Both the position numbers and the translations under genes were made by a program. Of a DNA stretch of 64,000 nt, positions 43,901 through 52,014 are shown one piece after another. The stretch is from Nocardioides marinus (GTDB lineage Bacteria > Actinomycetota > Actinomycetes > Propionibacteriales > Nocardioidaceae): assembly GCF_013408145.1 (NCBI RefSeq), contig NZ_JACBZI010000001.1, forward strand, positions 868,001 to 932,000, in the 5' to 3' direction. The stretch's first letter is position 1. Each line of letters begins with the position of its first letter. The notes under the pieces were generated by a model, which was not told the origin of the DNA, made no database searches, and saw only the letters and a list, made by a program, of their open reading frames with translations.

Positions 43901-44200
43901 GTCGACCGCGGCGCGCTCGACCCGATCGTCTCCCCGCTGACCGGTGGGCCGGGCGTGGCCGGTGGCGCCGAGCTGGTCCAGCTCGGGCTCGAGGACGGCA
44001 GCGACACCGCCAAGGTGCAACCGCAGGACGTGCAGCCCGAGGACGGCCAGGCCCGGCAGGAGCTGCGCCGCCGGCTGCAGACCGCCGCGGTGATGCTGCG
44101 CCAGGAGAGCTTCCCGGCGATCGCGGGGCAGCACTGCCGCGACTGTCCCTTCGTCCCGTTGTGCCCGATCAAGTCCGCGGGACCGGTGGTGAGCCAGTGA
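40907..44200 (+). CDS. adnA: AdnA-like helicase-nuclease subunit
   Basis: A 1097-residue UvrD-type motor joined to a RecB-type nuclease, matching AdnA of the actinobacterial AdnAB double-strand-break resection machine. Walker A is AGPGTGKTTT (about 49-58), motif II VDEYQDTDPGQ, GDPHQSIYAFRG, and late motifs YVAATRARERL. The C-terminal nuclease has ICPTRWFL, VVVDLKTGRN (catalytic D and K), QSHLQLGLYQ and CRDCPFVPLCP. Its four cysteines (one in ICPTRW, three in the last block) fit a 4Fe-4S nuclease. The GTG at 40907 is set by the TCTGAT hexamer. The next gene overlaps by GTGA. Confidence 0.9.
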   Translation: MPAPEPSRGTDQTSYVLVRPEAPGTSVPTLDEDQQRVVDHAGGPMLVLAGPGTGKTTTLVEAIARRIEDGARPEQVLALTFSRKAAEQLRDRVTARLGRTMSTPLASTFHSFAYGLIRELAPAELYESPLRLLSAPESDVVLRELLAHTPESVRWPSSLDHALGTRGFAKEVHAVLSRAREKGLEGHELAQLGREHGAPELVAAGLFLDSYLTNLDAQGATDYPDLIRRATLEAEVHRDQLRARLRHVFVDEYQDTDPGQVALLRALAGDGRDLVVVGDPHQSIYAFRGAEVRGILEFPTQFPRSDGSPAPVVALRTTRRFGPRLLVAAQRVAGRLGLPGTIDESAREAFLMPRSQAPVEGRVVVRTFDTERAEAEHLADLLRRAHLEDGIGWDEMAVLVRSGRSSIPPLRRALGAAGVPVEVASDELPLVRDPAVLPLLDALRAVVHLHEDDPAHPDHVGPARAEALLTGPLGGLDAGDVRRLARRLRAREKERAHAEERTPRPSRDLLRGAVVDPAALEGLPSGAEAPEVDRARAVADLVAGARAALDAGDSAEELLWRLWSGTGWPERLRRQVEQGGGAARRAHRDLDSVCALFEIAARAEEQRDHLGVRAFLDTLVAQQIPADTLAERGARGAAVRLLTAHRSKGLEWRLVVIAHVQADAWPDLRRRSTLLQADRIGAGELVPPVSRRELLLEERRLFYVAATRARERLVVTAVASPDDEGEQPSRFLEELGVSIEPVIGRPRRPLSMDGLVAELRRTLADPATSEPLRQAAAVRLRRLAGEHVGSGSHTRQLVPQADPASWWGTRSASLAAQPLRDPEQPVSISASVLDALGICPTRWFLADEAGGIVRAHQSANLGQMVHAIAERVSAGELDAGPDEAGLALLMEQVDAVWSRLEFRTPWSRAREHERIQVALARFLRWHHDNRRRLVGTESRFTTEVDLPDGERVRLIGYADRVELDHDGRVVVVDLKTGRNAPSQTSVQSHLQLGLYQYAVDRGALDPIVSPLTGGPGVAGGAELVQLGLEDGSDTAKVQPQDVQPEDGQARQELRRRLQTAAVMLRQESFPAIAGQHCRDCPFVPLCPIKSAGPVVSQ

Positions 44201-47200
44201 CCGAGCAGGCCCAGCAGTCGACGCCGATGGACATCCGCACCCCCGAGCAGCTCCAGGCCGCGATGGGGACCCCCTACGCCGCGAGCCCGCAGCAGTGGCG
44301 GGCGATCTCGGCGCCGCTCACCCCGGCCGTGGTGGTCGCGGGCGCCGGGTCGGGCAAGACCACCCTGATGGCCGCCCGGGTGGTGTACCTGGTGCTGACC
44401 GGCCAGGTCCGCCCCGACGAGGTGCTGGGCCTGACCTTCACGACCAAGGCCGCCAGTGAGCTGCGCTCGCGCATCCGAGACGCGCTGCGCGCCGCCGGCG
44501 TGCTGGACGTGGAGCAGCGGCCGCTGGAGGAGGAGGCACCCGACGACGCGGTGGAGCCGACGGTGCTGACCTACCACGCCTACGCCGCCAACCTGCTCAG
44601 CGAGCACGGCCTGCTGATCGGGCACGAGCCCGACACCCGCGTCATCACCGACGCCGCGCGCTACCAGCTCGGTGCCCGGGTCGTCGACGGCTGGACCGGC
44701 GACGTGCGCTCGCTGTCGGACCACCCGCCCACGGTCATCCAGAACCTCCTCGCCCTCGACAGTGCGATGAGCGAGCACCTGGTCTCCCCGGCCGACGTCG
44801 AGCGCGTCGATGCGCAGGCGGCGGAGTCCTTCCGCCGGGCGCTGGCGCAGGAGGAGGTCGGCAAGAACCGCAAGACCTGGCGCGAGCCGGTCGAGAAGGC
44901 GCTGCACGCGATCGCTCGTCGCCAGGAGCTGCTCGGCCTGGTCGGCGGCTACCGGCGGCTCAAGGCCGACCTGGGCCTGATGGACTTCTCCGACCAGATC
45001 GAGCTCGGTGCCCGGCTGGCCTCCGAGCAGCCGTCGGTAGGTGCGGTCGAGCGCGGCAAGTTCAAGGTCGTGCTGCTCGACGAGTACCAGGACACCTCGG
45101 TCGCGCAGGCCGTCATGCTCGGCCGGCTCTTCTCCGGGCCCACGCCCACCACCGGACGCGGTCACGCCGTCACGGCCGTGGGCGACCCCAACCAGGCGAT
45201 CTACGGCTGGCGGGGGGCCTCGGTCTCCAACATCCTCGGCTTCGAGCACACCTTCCCGGCCGTCGAGGGTGGGAGCGTCCCGACCTACCCGCTCACGGTC
45301 AACCGGCGCTCGGACCGGCGCATCCTCCAGGCCGCCAACCGGCTCGCCGGCCCCCTGCTGGCGGCCTACGCCCAGGTCGAGCCGCTGGAGCCCAAGCCCG
45401 AGGCGGAGGACGGCACCGTCGAGGTGGCCGTCCACGAGACCCACGCCGACGAGCTGGCCTGGCTGACCGAGCAGGTGCGGGCCGTGCACGAGGGCGGTCA
45501 GTCGTGGTCCGAGATCGGCGTGCTGGTCCGCGACAACCAGCACGCCGCCGACGTCTTCGACGCGCTCACCGCGGCCGGGGTTCCCGTCGAGATCGTCGGC
45601 CTCTCCGGGCTGCTGCGCCTGCCGGAGGTCGCCGAGGTCGTCGCCGTGCTCACCCTGCTCCACGACGTCACCGCCAACGACGCGCTGCTGACCCTGCTGA
45701 CCGGTCCCCGGTGGGCGATCGGCCCGCGCGACCTGCGGCTGCTGGCCGAGCGCGCCCGCCGGATCGCCGGGGTGCAGACCCGGGTCGAGCACGCGACGGT
45801 CCTCGACCAGCTCGTCTCGATCGCCGACGGGGTCGACCCGGCCGAGGTGCCCTCGCTCGACGACGCGCTCTCCGACCCCGGGGACCTGCCCTACTCCGAG
45901 GAGGCCCGGGAGCGCTTCGCCCTGCTGGCCGGCGAGCTGCGCGCGCTGCGGTCCTCGGTCGGGGAGCCGCTGCTCGACGTCGTACGCCGCATCATCGACA
46001 CCACCGGCGCCGACGTGGAGCTGGCCTCCGCGGTCAGCCCGGCCGCCGAGGCCCGGCGCGACAACCTCGACCTGTTCGTGAAGGCGGTGGCCGACTTCCA
46101 GGCGGTCGACGGCGCGGTCACGCTCCCCGCGCTGCTGGCCTACCTCACCGCCGAGGACGACCAGGGCAACGGCCTTGACCTCGCCACCCCCACGCTCGCC
46201 GACTCCGTCAAGCTGCTCACCGTCCACCGGTCCAAGGGTCTGGAGTGGGGCACGGTGTTCCTCGTCGGCACCTGCGAGACCCGCTTCCCCAGCAACCGCT
46301 CACGCACCCTGTGGACCTCCTCGCCCGCGGTGCTGCCGGCCCCGCTGCGTGGTGACGCCGCCGACCTCCCGCAGCTGGAGGGGCACGACAAGCCCGCGCT
46401 CGACGCCTACCGCCAGGCCACCCGTGCCCACGACGCCGAGGAGGAGCTGCGGCTGGGCTACGTCGCGGTGACCCGCGCCGCGCACCGGCTCTGCGTGACC
46501 TCCTACTGCTGGTCCGAGCGCGCGACCCCGTTCGGCCCCTCGGAGTACCAGCAGGTCCTCAGGGAGCAGCTCGAGGAGTGGGGGCTGGAGGTGCCCGGGT
46601 GGCGCGACAAGCCGGCCAAGGGCGACCCCAACCCGTACGACGCCGTCGACCCCTCCCGCCCCTGGCCGGTCACCACGACCGGTCGTGAGGCGGCGCTGCG
46701 GCTGGAGGCCGCGGCCCGTGTGCGCGCCGCCGACCCGGCGACCGCCGACGAGGGCTTGGACATGCTCGAGGCGGCGGTCGTCGCCGACTGGGACACCGAG
46801 CTCGACCGGCTGCTCGCCGAGGCGCGGCGCGACCGTGCCGCACGCCTGGAGGTGCGCCTGCCCAGCAGCCTGTCCGCGACGGCGGTCGCGCGCCTGCGCG
46901 AGGACCCCGACGGCTTCGCCCGCGAGCTGGCCCGGCCGATGCCGCGGCCGCCGTCGTCGGCGGCTCGCTTCGGCACCCGCTTCCACGCCTGGGTCGAGGC
47001 GCGCTTCGGCCAGCAGGACCTCTTCGACGCCGACGACCTGCCCGGTCGCGGCGACGCCGGGATCGAGGACGAGGCCGACCTCAAGGACCTCGTCGCCGCC
47101 TTCGAGGAGGGGCCGTTCGGGTCCCGGGTGCCGCACCAGGTGGAGGCTCCCTTCTCGCTGGTGCTCGGCGGCCAGGTGGTGCGCGGGCGCATCGACGCGG

Positions 47201-47454
47201 TCTACCGCGAGCCCGACGGCGCCTTCCTCCTGGTCGACTGGAAGACCAATCGCCGCGCCGACGCCGACCCGCTCCAGCTCGCCCTCTACCGCCTCGCGTG
47301 GGCCGAGCTGCACGACCTGACGCCCGAGGAGGTGCGCACCGCCTTCTACTACGTGCGCACCGGCCGGGTCGTCGAGCCCGAGGACCTGCCGGGTCGCGAC
47401 GAGCTCGAGGCGCTGCTGACGGGTCGGCCGGGGGAGGTCCCCGAGGGTCCGTAG
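44197..47454 (+). CDS. adnB: AdnB-like helicase-nuclease subunit
   Basis: The 1085-residue partner of AdnA. Walker A is AGAGSGKTTLMA (about 49-60), LTFTTKAASELRSRI, motif II LLDEYQDTSVAQ, GDPNQAIYGWRGAS, LTVHRSKGLEWG and YVAVTRAAHRL. The C-terminal nuclease domain has ARFGTRFHAWVEARFG and FLLVDWKTNRRADADPLQLA, and lacks the terminal cysteine cluster. Both motors keep their ATPase motifs, as in the mycobacterial heterodimer. The GTG start overlaps the adnA stop. The TAG stop is part of the next promoter. Confidence 0.92.
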   Translation: MTEQAQQSTPMDIRTPEQLQAAMGTPYAASPQQWRAISAPLTPAVVVAGAGSGKTTLMAARVVYLVLTGQVRPDEVLGLTFTTKAASELRSRIRDALRAAGVLDVEQRPLEEEAPDDAVEPTVLTYHAYAANLLSEHGLLIGHEPDTRVITDAARYQLGARVVDGWTGDVRSLSDHPPTVIQNLLALDSAMSEHLVSPADVERVDAQAAESFRRALAQEEVGKNRKTWREPVEKALHAIARRQELLGLVGGYRRLKADLGLMDFSDQIELGARLASEQPSVGAVERGKFKVVLLDEYQDTSVAQAVMLGRLFSGPTPTTGRGHAVTAVGDPNQAIYGWRGASVSNILGFEHTFPAVEGGSVPTYPLTVNRRSDRRILQAANRLAGPLLAAYAQVEPLEPKPEAEDGTVEVAVHETHADELAWLTEQVRAVHEGGQSWSEIGVLVRDNQHAADVFDALTAAGVPVEIVGLSGLLRLPEVAEVVAVLTLLHDVTANDALLTLLTGPRWAIGPRDLRLLAERARRIAGVQTRVEHATVLDQLVSIADGVDPAEVPSLDDALSDPGDLPYSEEARERFALLAGELRALRSSVGEPLLDVVRRIIDTTGADVELASAVSPAAEARRDNLDLFVKAVADFQAVDGAVTLPALLAYLTAEDDQGNGLDLATPTLADSVKLLTVHRSKGLEWGTVFLVGTCETRFPSNRSRTLWTSSPAVLPAPLRGDAADLPQLEGHDKPALDAYRQATRAHDAEEELRLGYVAVTRAAHRLCVTSYCWSERATPFGPSEYQQVLREQLEEWGLEVPGWRDKPAKGDPNPYDAVDPSRPWPVTTTGREAALRLEAAARVRAADPATADEGLDMLEAAVVADWDTELDRLLAEARRDRAARLEVRLPSSLSATAVARLREDPDGFARELARPMPRPPSSAARFGTRFHAWVEARFGQQDLFDADDLPGRGDAGIEDEADLKDLVAAFEEGPFGSRVPHQVEAPFSLVLGGQVVRGRIDAVYREPDGAFLLVDWKTNRRADADPLQLALYRLAWAELHDLTPEEVRTAFYYVRTGRVVEPEDLPGRDELEALLTGRPGEVPEGP

Positions 47455-47464
47455 GCTCGGGTCC
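47452..47464 (+). promoter_or_regulatory. Leaderless-type promoter inside the adnB stop
   Basis: TAGGCT at 47452-47457, 7 bases, ATG at 47465. The TAG is the adnB stop. Confidence 0.6.
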
Positions 47465-48106
47465 ATGAGCGCGGTCATCATCGTCGGCGCGGGCCCGGGG
47501 GTCAGCGGATCCCTCGCCCGTCTCTACGCAGCACAGGGCTGGTCGGTGGGCCTGGTGGGCAACGACGAGGCGGCCCTGGCCGACCTCGCCGCGACCCTGC
47601 ACGGCGTGCGGGTCGAGCGCCGGGTGGCCGACGTGGCCGACCCGGTGACCGGGGGCCAGGCCGTGGAGGACCTCGCCGAGCGGCTGGGCCGCGTGGACGT
47701 CCTGCACGTCAACCCCAGCGTCTTCCGTGAGGCCGACCCGCTGCGGCTGCGCCTGGAGGACCTCCTCGACGACGTCGCGGTCGGTGTGGGCGCCCTGCTG
47801 GTCGCCGTCCAGGCGGCCCACCCGTGGATGTCCGCCGGCGCACGCGTGAGCGCCACCGGGTCGATGGCCGCGGACGAGCCGTGGCACCGCGCCGCGTCGC
47901 TGGGGGTGCAGAAGGCCGGGCTGCGCAACCTGGTGATCTCGCTGGACCGCACCCTGGAGCCCGACGGCATCCGTGCGGTCTCGGTGACCGTGCGCGGGTC
48001 GCTCTCCTCCGAGGGCACCTTCACCCCCGACAAGGTGGCGGAGGCGATCCTGGCCGCGACCCGGCAGGACCCGCACGAGTGGCGCGCGGAGGTGAGCTAC
48101 CCGTGA
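47465..48106 (+). CDS. SDR-fold protein lacking the catalytic tyrosine
   Basis: A 213-residue Rossmann-fold protein. VIIVGAGPGVSGSLARLYAA is the dinucleotide loop, and VSATGSMAA carries the usual serine. Where SDRs have YxxxK, the sequence is LGVQK: Lys kept, Tyr replaced by Leu. NPSVFREADPL replaces the NNAG motif. It may be a non-catalytic NAD(P)-binding sensor or a divergent reductase. It overlaps nudC by GTGA, so it is made with an NAD(H) pyrophosphatase, which suggests a link to nicotinamide nucleotides (inference). Confidence 0.78.
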   Translation: MSAVIIVGAGPGVSGSLARLYAAQGWSVGLVGNDEAALADLAATLHGVRVERRVADVADPVTGGQAVEDLAERLGRVDVLHVNPSVFREADPLRLRLEDLLDDVAVGVGALLVAVQAAHPWMSAGARVSATGSMAADEPWHRAASLGVQKAGLRNLVISLDRTLEPDGIRAVSVTVRGSLSSEGTFTPDKVAEAILAATRQDPHEWRAEVSYP

Positions 48107-49023
48107 GCGACGTGCCGGGCTTCGCCCACCAGCAGATGGCCGCCGACCCGCACGACCGGGCCGCCCTGCGGCGTACCGACGACGCGTGGCTCGAGGAGCG
48201 GTGGGCCGACCCCGACAGCCGGGTGCTGGTCGTCTCCGGCACCCGCATCCGGCCGGTCGAGGGGAAGGTCGAGTGGGTCAGCCCCTCCGAGGCGCCCGAC
48301 GGGCTGCGGGTGCTGCTGGGGGAGTGGCAGGGCCGCGCCTGGTTCGCGGTGGTCGCTGACGCCGGCCTCTCGCGCGGCGGCGAGGGCTGGCTGCCGCTGC
48401 GGGGCCTGCTGCCCGCCCTGGCCGACGACGCGCTGGCCTACGCCCCGCTGGTCTTCCACGCCCTCGGGCTGGCCGAGTGGCTCTTCGTCACCCGCTTCTG
48501 CCCGCGGTGCGCCGGGGCGCTGGAGCCGCGGCGCGCCGGCCACGAGCTGGTGTGCTCGCAGTGCGGCAAGCCGCAGTTCCCGCGCACCGACCCGGCGGTG
48601 ATCATGGTCGTCACCTCCGGCGAGCCCGGCAGTGACGACGAGCGCTGCCTGCTGGGCCGTCAGGCGATCTGGCCCGAGGGACGGTTCTCGACGCTGGCGG
48701 GGTTCTGCGAGCCCGGCGAGACCCTCGAGGACGCCGTGCGCCGCGAGGTGCTGGAGGAGACCGGCGTCCACGTCGGTCGCGTCGACTACTTCGGCAACCA
48801 GCCCTGGCCGCTGCCGGCCAGCCTGATGGTCGGCTTCGTCGCCCGCGCCGAGACCACGGCGATCGAGGTCGACCGCGAGGAGCTCGAGGACGCCCGCTGG
48901 TTCACCCGCGCCGAGATGCGCGAGCAGGCCGAGGCGGGCTCGCTCGTGCTCCCCGGTGGCGTCTCGATCAGCCGGTCGCTCATCGAGCACTGGTACGGCG
49001 GCCCGCTCCCCGGCCAGTGGTGA
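48103..49023 (+). CDS. nudC: NAD(+) diphosphatase NudC
   Basis: A 306-residue NUDIX enzyme that splits NADH/NAD to NMN(H) and AMP and, in characterised homologs, removes NAD caps from RNA. An N-terminal NudC-like domain is followed by a zinc ribbon (CPRCAG and CSQCGK, about 143-165). The Nudix box GFCEPGETLEDAVRREVLEE and the NADH-specificity motif NQPWPLPASLM follow. The GTG start overlaps the SDR-like gene. The 34-base palindromic repeats begin 16 bases after the stop. Confidence 0.93.
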   Translation: MSDVPGFAHQQMAADPHDRAALRRTDDAWLEERWADPDSRVLVVSGTRIRPVEGKVEWVSPSEAPDGLRVLLGEWQGRAWFAVVADAGLSRGGEGWLPLRGLLPALADDALAYAPLVFHALGLAEWLFVTRFCPRCAGALEPRRAGHELVCSQCGKPQFPRTDPAVIMVVTSGEPGSDDERCLLGRQAIWPEGRFSTLAGFCEPGETLEDAVRREVLEETGVHVGRVDYFGNQPWPLPASLMVGFVARAETTAIEVDREELEDARWFTRAEMREQAEAGSLVLPGGVSISRSLIEHWYGGPLPGQW

Positions 49024-49038
49024 CCGATCAGGCCCCAC

Positions 49039-49072
49039 GGGTCGAGTCGGCGTATTGATACGCCGGTTCGGC
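49039..49072. repeat. 34-base palindromic repeat, copy 2
   Basis: Identical to copy 1 (19342) except for one T in the left arm (GAGTCGGCGTAT). Copy 3 follows after 9 bases, forming a pair. Confidence 0.85.
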
Positions 49073-49081
49073 GTGCTGCGT

Positions 49082-49115
49082 GGGTCGAGCCGGCGTATTG
49101 ATACGCCGGTTCGGC
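49082..49115. repeat. 34-base palindromic repeat, copy 3
   Basis: Identical over 34 bases to copy 1 at 19342. It lies 6 bases before the 3' end of the opposing mycoredoxin gene. Confidence 0.88.
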
Positions 49116-49121
49116 GGGGGA

Positions 49122-49385
49122 TCAGGCCAGGGAGGCGAGCTTGTCCTTGACCTGGGCCAGCGACGGGTTGGTCTGGGCCGAGCCGTCGGAGTAGACCAGC
49201 GTGGGCACGGTCTGGTTGCCGCCGTTGACCTGCTCGACGATGAACGCGGCGTCGGGGTCCTGCTCGATGTCGACGACGGCGTACGGGATGCCCTCACGGT
49301 CCATCTGGCTCTTGAGCCGGTGGCAGTAGCCGCACCACGGGGTGCTGTACATCGTGACGGTCGCGACGGTCTCGGTGGCACTCAT
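49122..49385 (-). CDS. mrx1: Mycoredoxin (glutaredoxin-like)
   Basis: An 87-residue thioredoxin-fold protein with the redox motif WCGYC (about 17-21), the cis-proline loop TVPTLV and SDGSAQTNP after it. The CGYC motif and location beside uvrD2 match mycoredoxin 1, which reduces mycothiol-protein mixed disulfides in actinobacteria. AGGAGGGG precedes the ATG. It is divergent from uvrD2, sharing about 70 bases of promoter. Confidence 0.85.
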   Translation of the reverse strand: MSATETVATVTMYSTPWCGYCHRLKSQMDREGIPYAVVDIEQDPDAAFIVEQVNGGNQTVPTLVYSDGSAQTNPSLAQVKDKLASLA

Positions 49386-49445
49386 CAGGGACTGTCCCCT
49401 CCTGGTCCTAGGCTGGTCCCTCTGCCAACCACCGACCCCTCGGAG

Positions 49446-49460
49446 ATGTTCCCGCGTTGA
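49446..49460 (+). promoter_or_regulatory. Four-codon mini-ORF overlapping the uvrD2 start
   Basis: ATGTTCCCGCGTTGA encodes Met-Phe-Pro-Arg-stop. Its TGA overlaps the TTG start of uvrD2 (TTGA), and GGAG overlaps its start. It could couple uvrD2 initiation to a terminating ribosome, or be chance. Confidence 0.3.
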
Positions 49461-51508
49461 TCCCGCCGCCGGCCCCCGCCGCCTCCCTGCTCGATGCCCT
49501 CGACCCCGAGCAACGAGCAGTGGCCGAGGCCCTGCGCGGCCCGGTGCGCGTGCTGGCGGGTGCCGGGACGGGCAAGACCCGCGCGATCACCCACCGCATC
49601 GCCCACGGGGTGGCCACCGGGGTCTACGCCCCCACCGAGGTGCTGGCGGTCACCTTCACCACCCGCGCGGCCGGTGAGATGCGTCAGCGGCTGCGCACCC
49701 TGGGCGCCGGCGGCGTGCAGGCGCGCACGTTCCACGCCGCGGCCCTGCGCCAGCTGCGCTACTTCTGGCCGCACGTGCACGGCAGCGACCTGCCCACGCT
49801 GACCGAGTCCAAGCTCGGCATGATCGCGGGGGCCTGCCGCCGCCAGCGCCTGCGCACCGACCAGGCCCAGCTGCGCGACCTGGCCTCCGAGGTCGAGTGG
49901 GCCAAGGTCTCCAACGTCGGCCCCGACGACTACGCCCGCATCGCCACCGCCCGGCGCCGCGAGGTGACCGGGCTGGACGCCGAGACCGTGGGCCGGGTCT
50001 TCGGCGCCTACGAGGACGTCAAGCGTGCCGAGGGCCGGATGGACATGGAGGACGTCCTGCTGCTGACCGCCGGCCTGCTGGCCGAGGACGAGCGGGTCGC
50101 GGCGCAGGTGCGCCGTCAGTACAAGTGGTTCGTCGTCGACGAGTTCCAAGACGTCTCCCCTCTGCAGTCCGCGCTGCTGGACCTCTGGCTCGGCGGCCGC
50201 GACGAGATCTGCGTCGTCGGTGACCCGGCCCAGACGATCTACTCCTTCGCCGGCGCCAACGCCGACTACCTGCGCGACTTCCCACGCAAGTTCCCCGGCA
50301 CCACCTCGGTGGAGCTGGTGCGCAACTACCGCTCCACGCCCGAGATCGTGCAGACCGCCTCGACCCTGCTGGCCGGCACCCCCAGCCAGGGCGTGGCGCT
50401 GCGCTCCCAGCAGCCGGCGGGCTCCCCGGTCGGCTTCTCCCCGCAGCCCGACGAGGTCGCCGAGGCCGAGGCCACCGCCGCACGCATCCTGGAGCTGAAG
50501 AAGACCGGCCACCCGCTGGGCGAGATCGCGGTGCTCTTCCGCATCAACGCCCAGTCCGAGGCCTTCGAGGAGGCGCTGACCGCGCGCAAGATCCCCTACG
50601 TCGTCCGCGGAGCCGGGCGCTTCTTCGAGCGCCCGGAGGTCCGCGAGGCGGTCACCCGCATCCGCGGAGCCGCCCGCAGCGCGCCGGGGGAGGACCTCGT
50701 GGAGACGGTCCGCTCCACGCTGGCCGGGATGGGGTGGACCTCGGTGCCGCCCACCGCCCGGGGCCAGACGCGCGACCGCTGGGAGTCCTGGCAGGCCCTG
50801 GTCGACCAGGCCGAGGAGTTCTCCGCGGGCGAGGGCACCCGGCACGAGGACCCGCTCAACGCCTTCGTCGACGACCTGGACCGCCGCGCCGCGGAGCAGC
50901 ACGCCCCGGTCGCCGACGGCGTCACGCTCGCGACCTTCCACGCCGCCAAGGGCCTGGAGTGGGACGCCGTCTTCTGCGTGGGCCTGCAGGACGGCACCCT
51001 GCCCATCACCTACGCCGAGACCCCGGCGCAGGTCGAGGAGGAGCGCCGGCTGCTCTACGTCGGTGTCACCCGTGCCCGGCGCGAGCTGCGGCTGAGCTGG
51101 TCGGCGGCCCGCAACCCCGGCGGACGGGGCAGCCGCAGGCCCTCGCGCTTCCTCGACCCCGTGCTGCCCGACTCCGCGCGCCCGGCCGAGCCGTCCACGC
51201 GCCGCCGGGGTGCGATGACCTGCCGCGAGTGCGGGCGTCCGCTCACCACCCCGGTGGAGAAGAAGCGGGCCCGGTGCGAGGACTGCCCGGCCTCCTACGA
51301 CGAGGCGCTCTTCGAGCGGCTGCGGGAGTGGCGCAAGACCCGCGCGGAGGAGGAGAAGGTGCCGGCCTTCGTCGTCTTCAGCGACGCCACGCTGCAGATG
51401 ATCGCCGAGGTGCGCCCCGGCAACGAGACCGAGCTGCTGCGCATCAGCGGCATCGGGCGCTCCAAGCTCGACAAGTACGGCGACGACGTCCTCGCCCTGC
51501 TGGCCTGA
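49457..51508 (+). CDS. uvrD2: ATP-dependent DNA helicase UvrD2
   Basis: A 683-residue SF1A helicase. LAGAGTGKTRAITHRIA (33-49) is Walker A, VVDEFQDVSPLQSALL motif II, GDPAQTIYSFAGAN motif III and YVGVTRARRELRL motif VI. The C-terminus has a zinc cluster CRECGRPL...CEDCP, then an HRDC domain (ETELLRISGIGRSKLDKYGD), the arrangement of actinobacterial UvrD2. No ATG or GTG start fits; TTG at 49457 gives the expected N-terminus. GGAG lies 11 bases upstream. Confidence 0.92.
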   Translation: MIPPPAPAASLLDALDPEQRAVAEALRGPVRVLAGAGTGKTRAITHRIAHGVATGVYAPTEVLAVTFTTRAAGEMRQRLRTLGAGGVQARTFHAAALRQLRYFWPHVHGSDLPTLTESKLGMIAGACRRQRLRTDQAQLRDLASEVEWAKVSNVGPDDYARIATARRREVTGLDAETVGRVFGAYEDVKRAEGRMDMEDVLLLTAGLLAEDERVAAQVRRQYKWFVVDEFQDVSPLQSALLDLWLGGRDEICVVGDPAQTIYSFAGANADYLRDFPRKFPGTTSVELVRNYRSTPEIVQTASTLLAGTPSQGVALRSQQPAGSPVGFSPQPDEVAEAEATAARILELKKTGHPLGEIAVLFRINAQSEAFEEALTARKIPYVVRGAGRFFERPEVREAVTRIRGAARSAPGEDLVETVRSTLAGMGWTSVPPTARGQTRDRWESWQALVDQAEEFSAGEGTRHEDPLNAFVDDLDRRAAEQHAPVADGVTLATFHAAKGLEWDAVFCVGLQDGTLPITYAETPAQVEEERRLLYVGVTRARRELRLSWSAARNPGGRGSRRPSRFLDPVLPDSARPAEPSTRRRGAMTCRECGRPLTTPVEKKRARCEDCPASYDEALFERLREWRKTRAEEEKVPAFVVFSDATLQMIAEVRPGNETELLRISGIGRSKLDKYGDDVLALLA

Positions 51509-51574
51509 CCCGCCGGCCTGACCGCGCGCCGGACCCGATCTGGCCGCTGTCCTGAGCCTGCCAGAAGAAAATCA

Positions 51575-51624
51575 AGAAATAGTCAATAAATGGTTTGCCC
51601 CTTACAAGGGGCACGCAGTAACTT
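51575..51624 (+). promoter_or_regulatory. whiB7 promoter with AT-rich upstream element
   Basis: -35 TTGCCC (51595-51600), 18 bases, -10 TAACTT (51619-51624). Directly before the -35 is the most AT-rich stretch of the window (51566-51592). WhiB7-dependent promoters are known to need an AT-rich element just upstream of -35 that the AT-hook contacts. The spacer contains the palindrome GCCCCTTACAAGGGGC (51597-51612). Confidence 0.65.
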
Positions 51625-51700
51625 CCTGCTCACGCCCTGTTGACCCGCGCACCACGGTCCTGACAAGACCGGCGCCAGACACCTGAAGGAGGTGGCCCCC

Positions 51701-51907
51701 ATGGAGAACATCACTCGCCAGACGACGGTCCTGAACCCGTCGTGCATCGCCATGCCCGCGTACGGCCACCTCTGGACCTCCGTCCAGGGCTCGATCTCCG
51801 CTGCCGTCGTCGGCACCGGCGTCGTGCGCGATCGCGGCGTCAAGACCGCCAACGCGGCCTTTGCAGCCGCCCCGGGTGCCTCCGCCTGGAGACCGCCGAT
51901 CTGTTGA
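51701..51907 (+). CDS. Upstream ORF in the whiB7 leader
   Basis: A 68-codon ORF beginning MENITRQTTVLNPSCIAMPA, preceded by AAGGAGGTG at a good distance (8 bases). Its TGA (51905-51907) falls inside the first leader hairpin, 27 bases before the terminator stem. The 5' arm of the antiterminator lies in its last codons. Such leader ORFs control whiB7/wblC genes by sensing translation arrest. The peptide itself is unlikely to matter except for ribosome position. It is longer than I would expect for a leader peptide, so part may be dispensable. Confidence 0.65.
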   Translation: MENITRQTTVLNPSCIAMPAYGHLWTSVQGSISAAVVGTGVVRDRGVKTANAAFAAAPGASAWRPPIC

Positions 51908-51936
51908 GACCAACAGTCATCGGCACCTCTCCAGGC
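51884..51936 (+). promoter_or_regulatory. Antiterminator fold of the whiB7 leader
   Basis: GCCTGGAGA (51884-51892) is perfectly complementary to TCTCCAGGC (51928-51936). They enclose a second hairpin: GCCGAT-CTGTTG (51895-51906) with CAACAG-TC-ATCGGC (51911-51924). The right arm uses three bases (51934-51936) of the terminator stem, so the two folds exclude each other. Confidence 0.65.
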
Positions 51937-51973
51937 CGCGGAACCCGAACCGGGATCCGCGGCCTTCGTGTTT
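51934..51973 (+). terminator. whiB7 attenuator terminator
   Basis: GGCCGCGGA (51934-51942) pairs with TCCGCGGCC (51956-51964), with CCC/GGG inside, followed by TTCGTGTTT. This is an intrinsic-type terminator 50 bases before whiB7. Confidence 0.7.
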
Positions 51974-52014
51974 CCCGGACCGCCATCCGTGACCGATCCA
52001 CCGAGAGGAGGTGA

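Noticed and set aside
40907..51508. Anti-phage helicase-nuclease defence system
   Set aside because: AdnA/AdnB and UvrD2 are housekeeping recombination and repair enzymes in a gene order typical of actinobacteria; no defence partner genes are seen.
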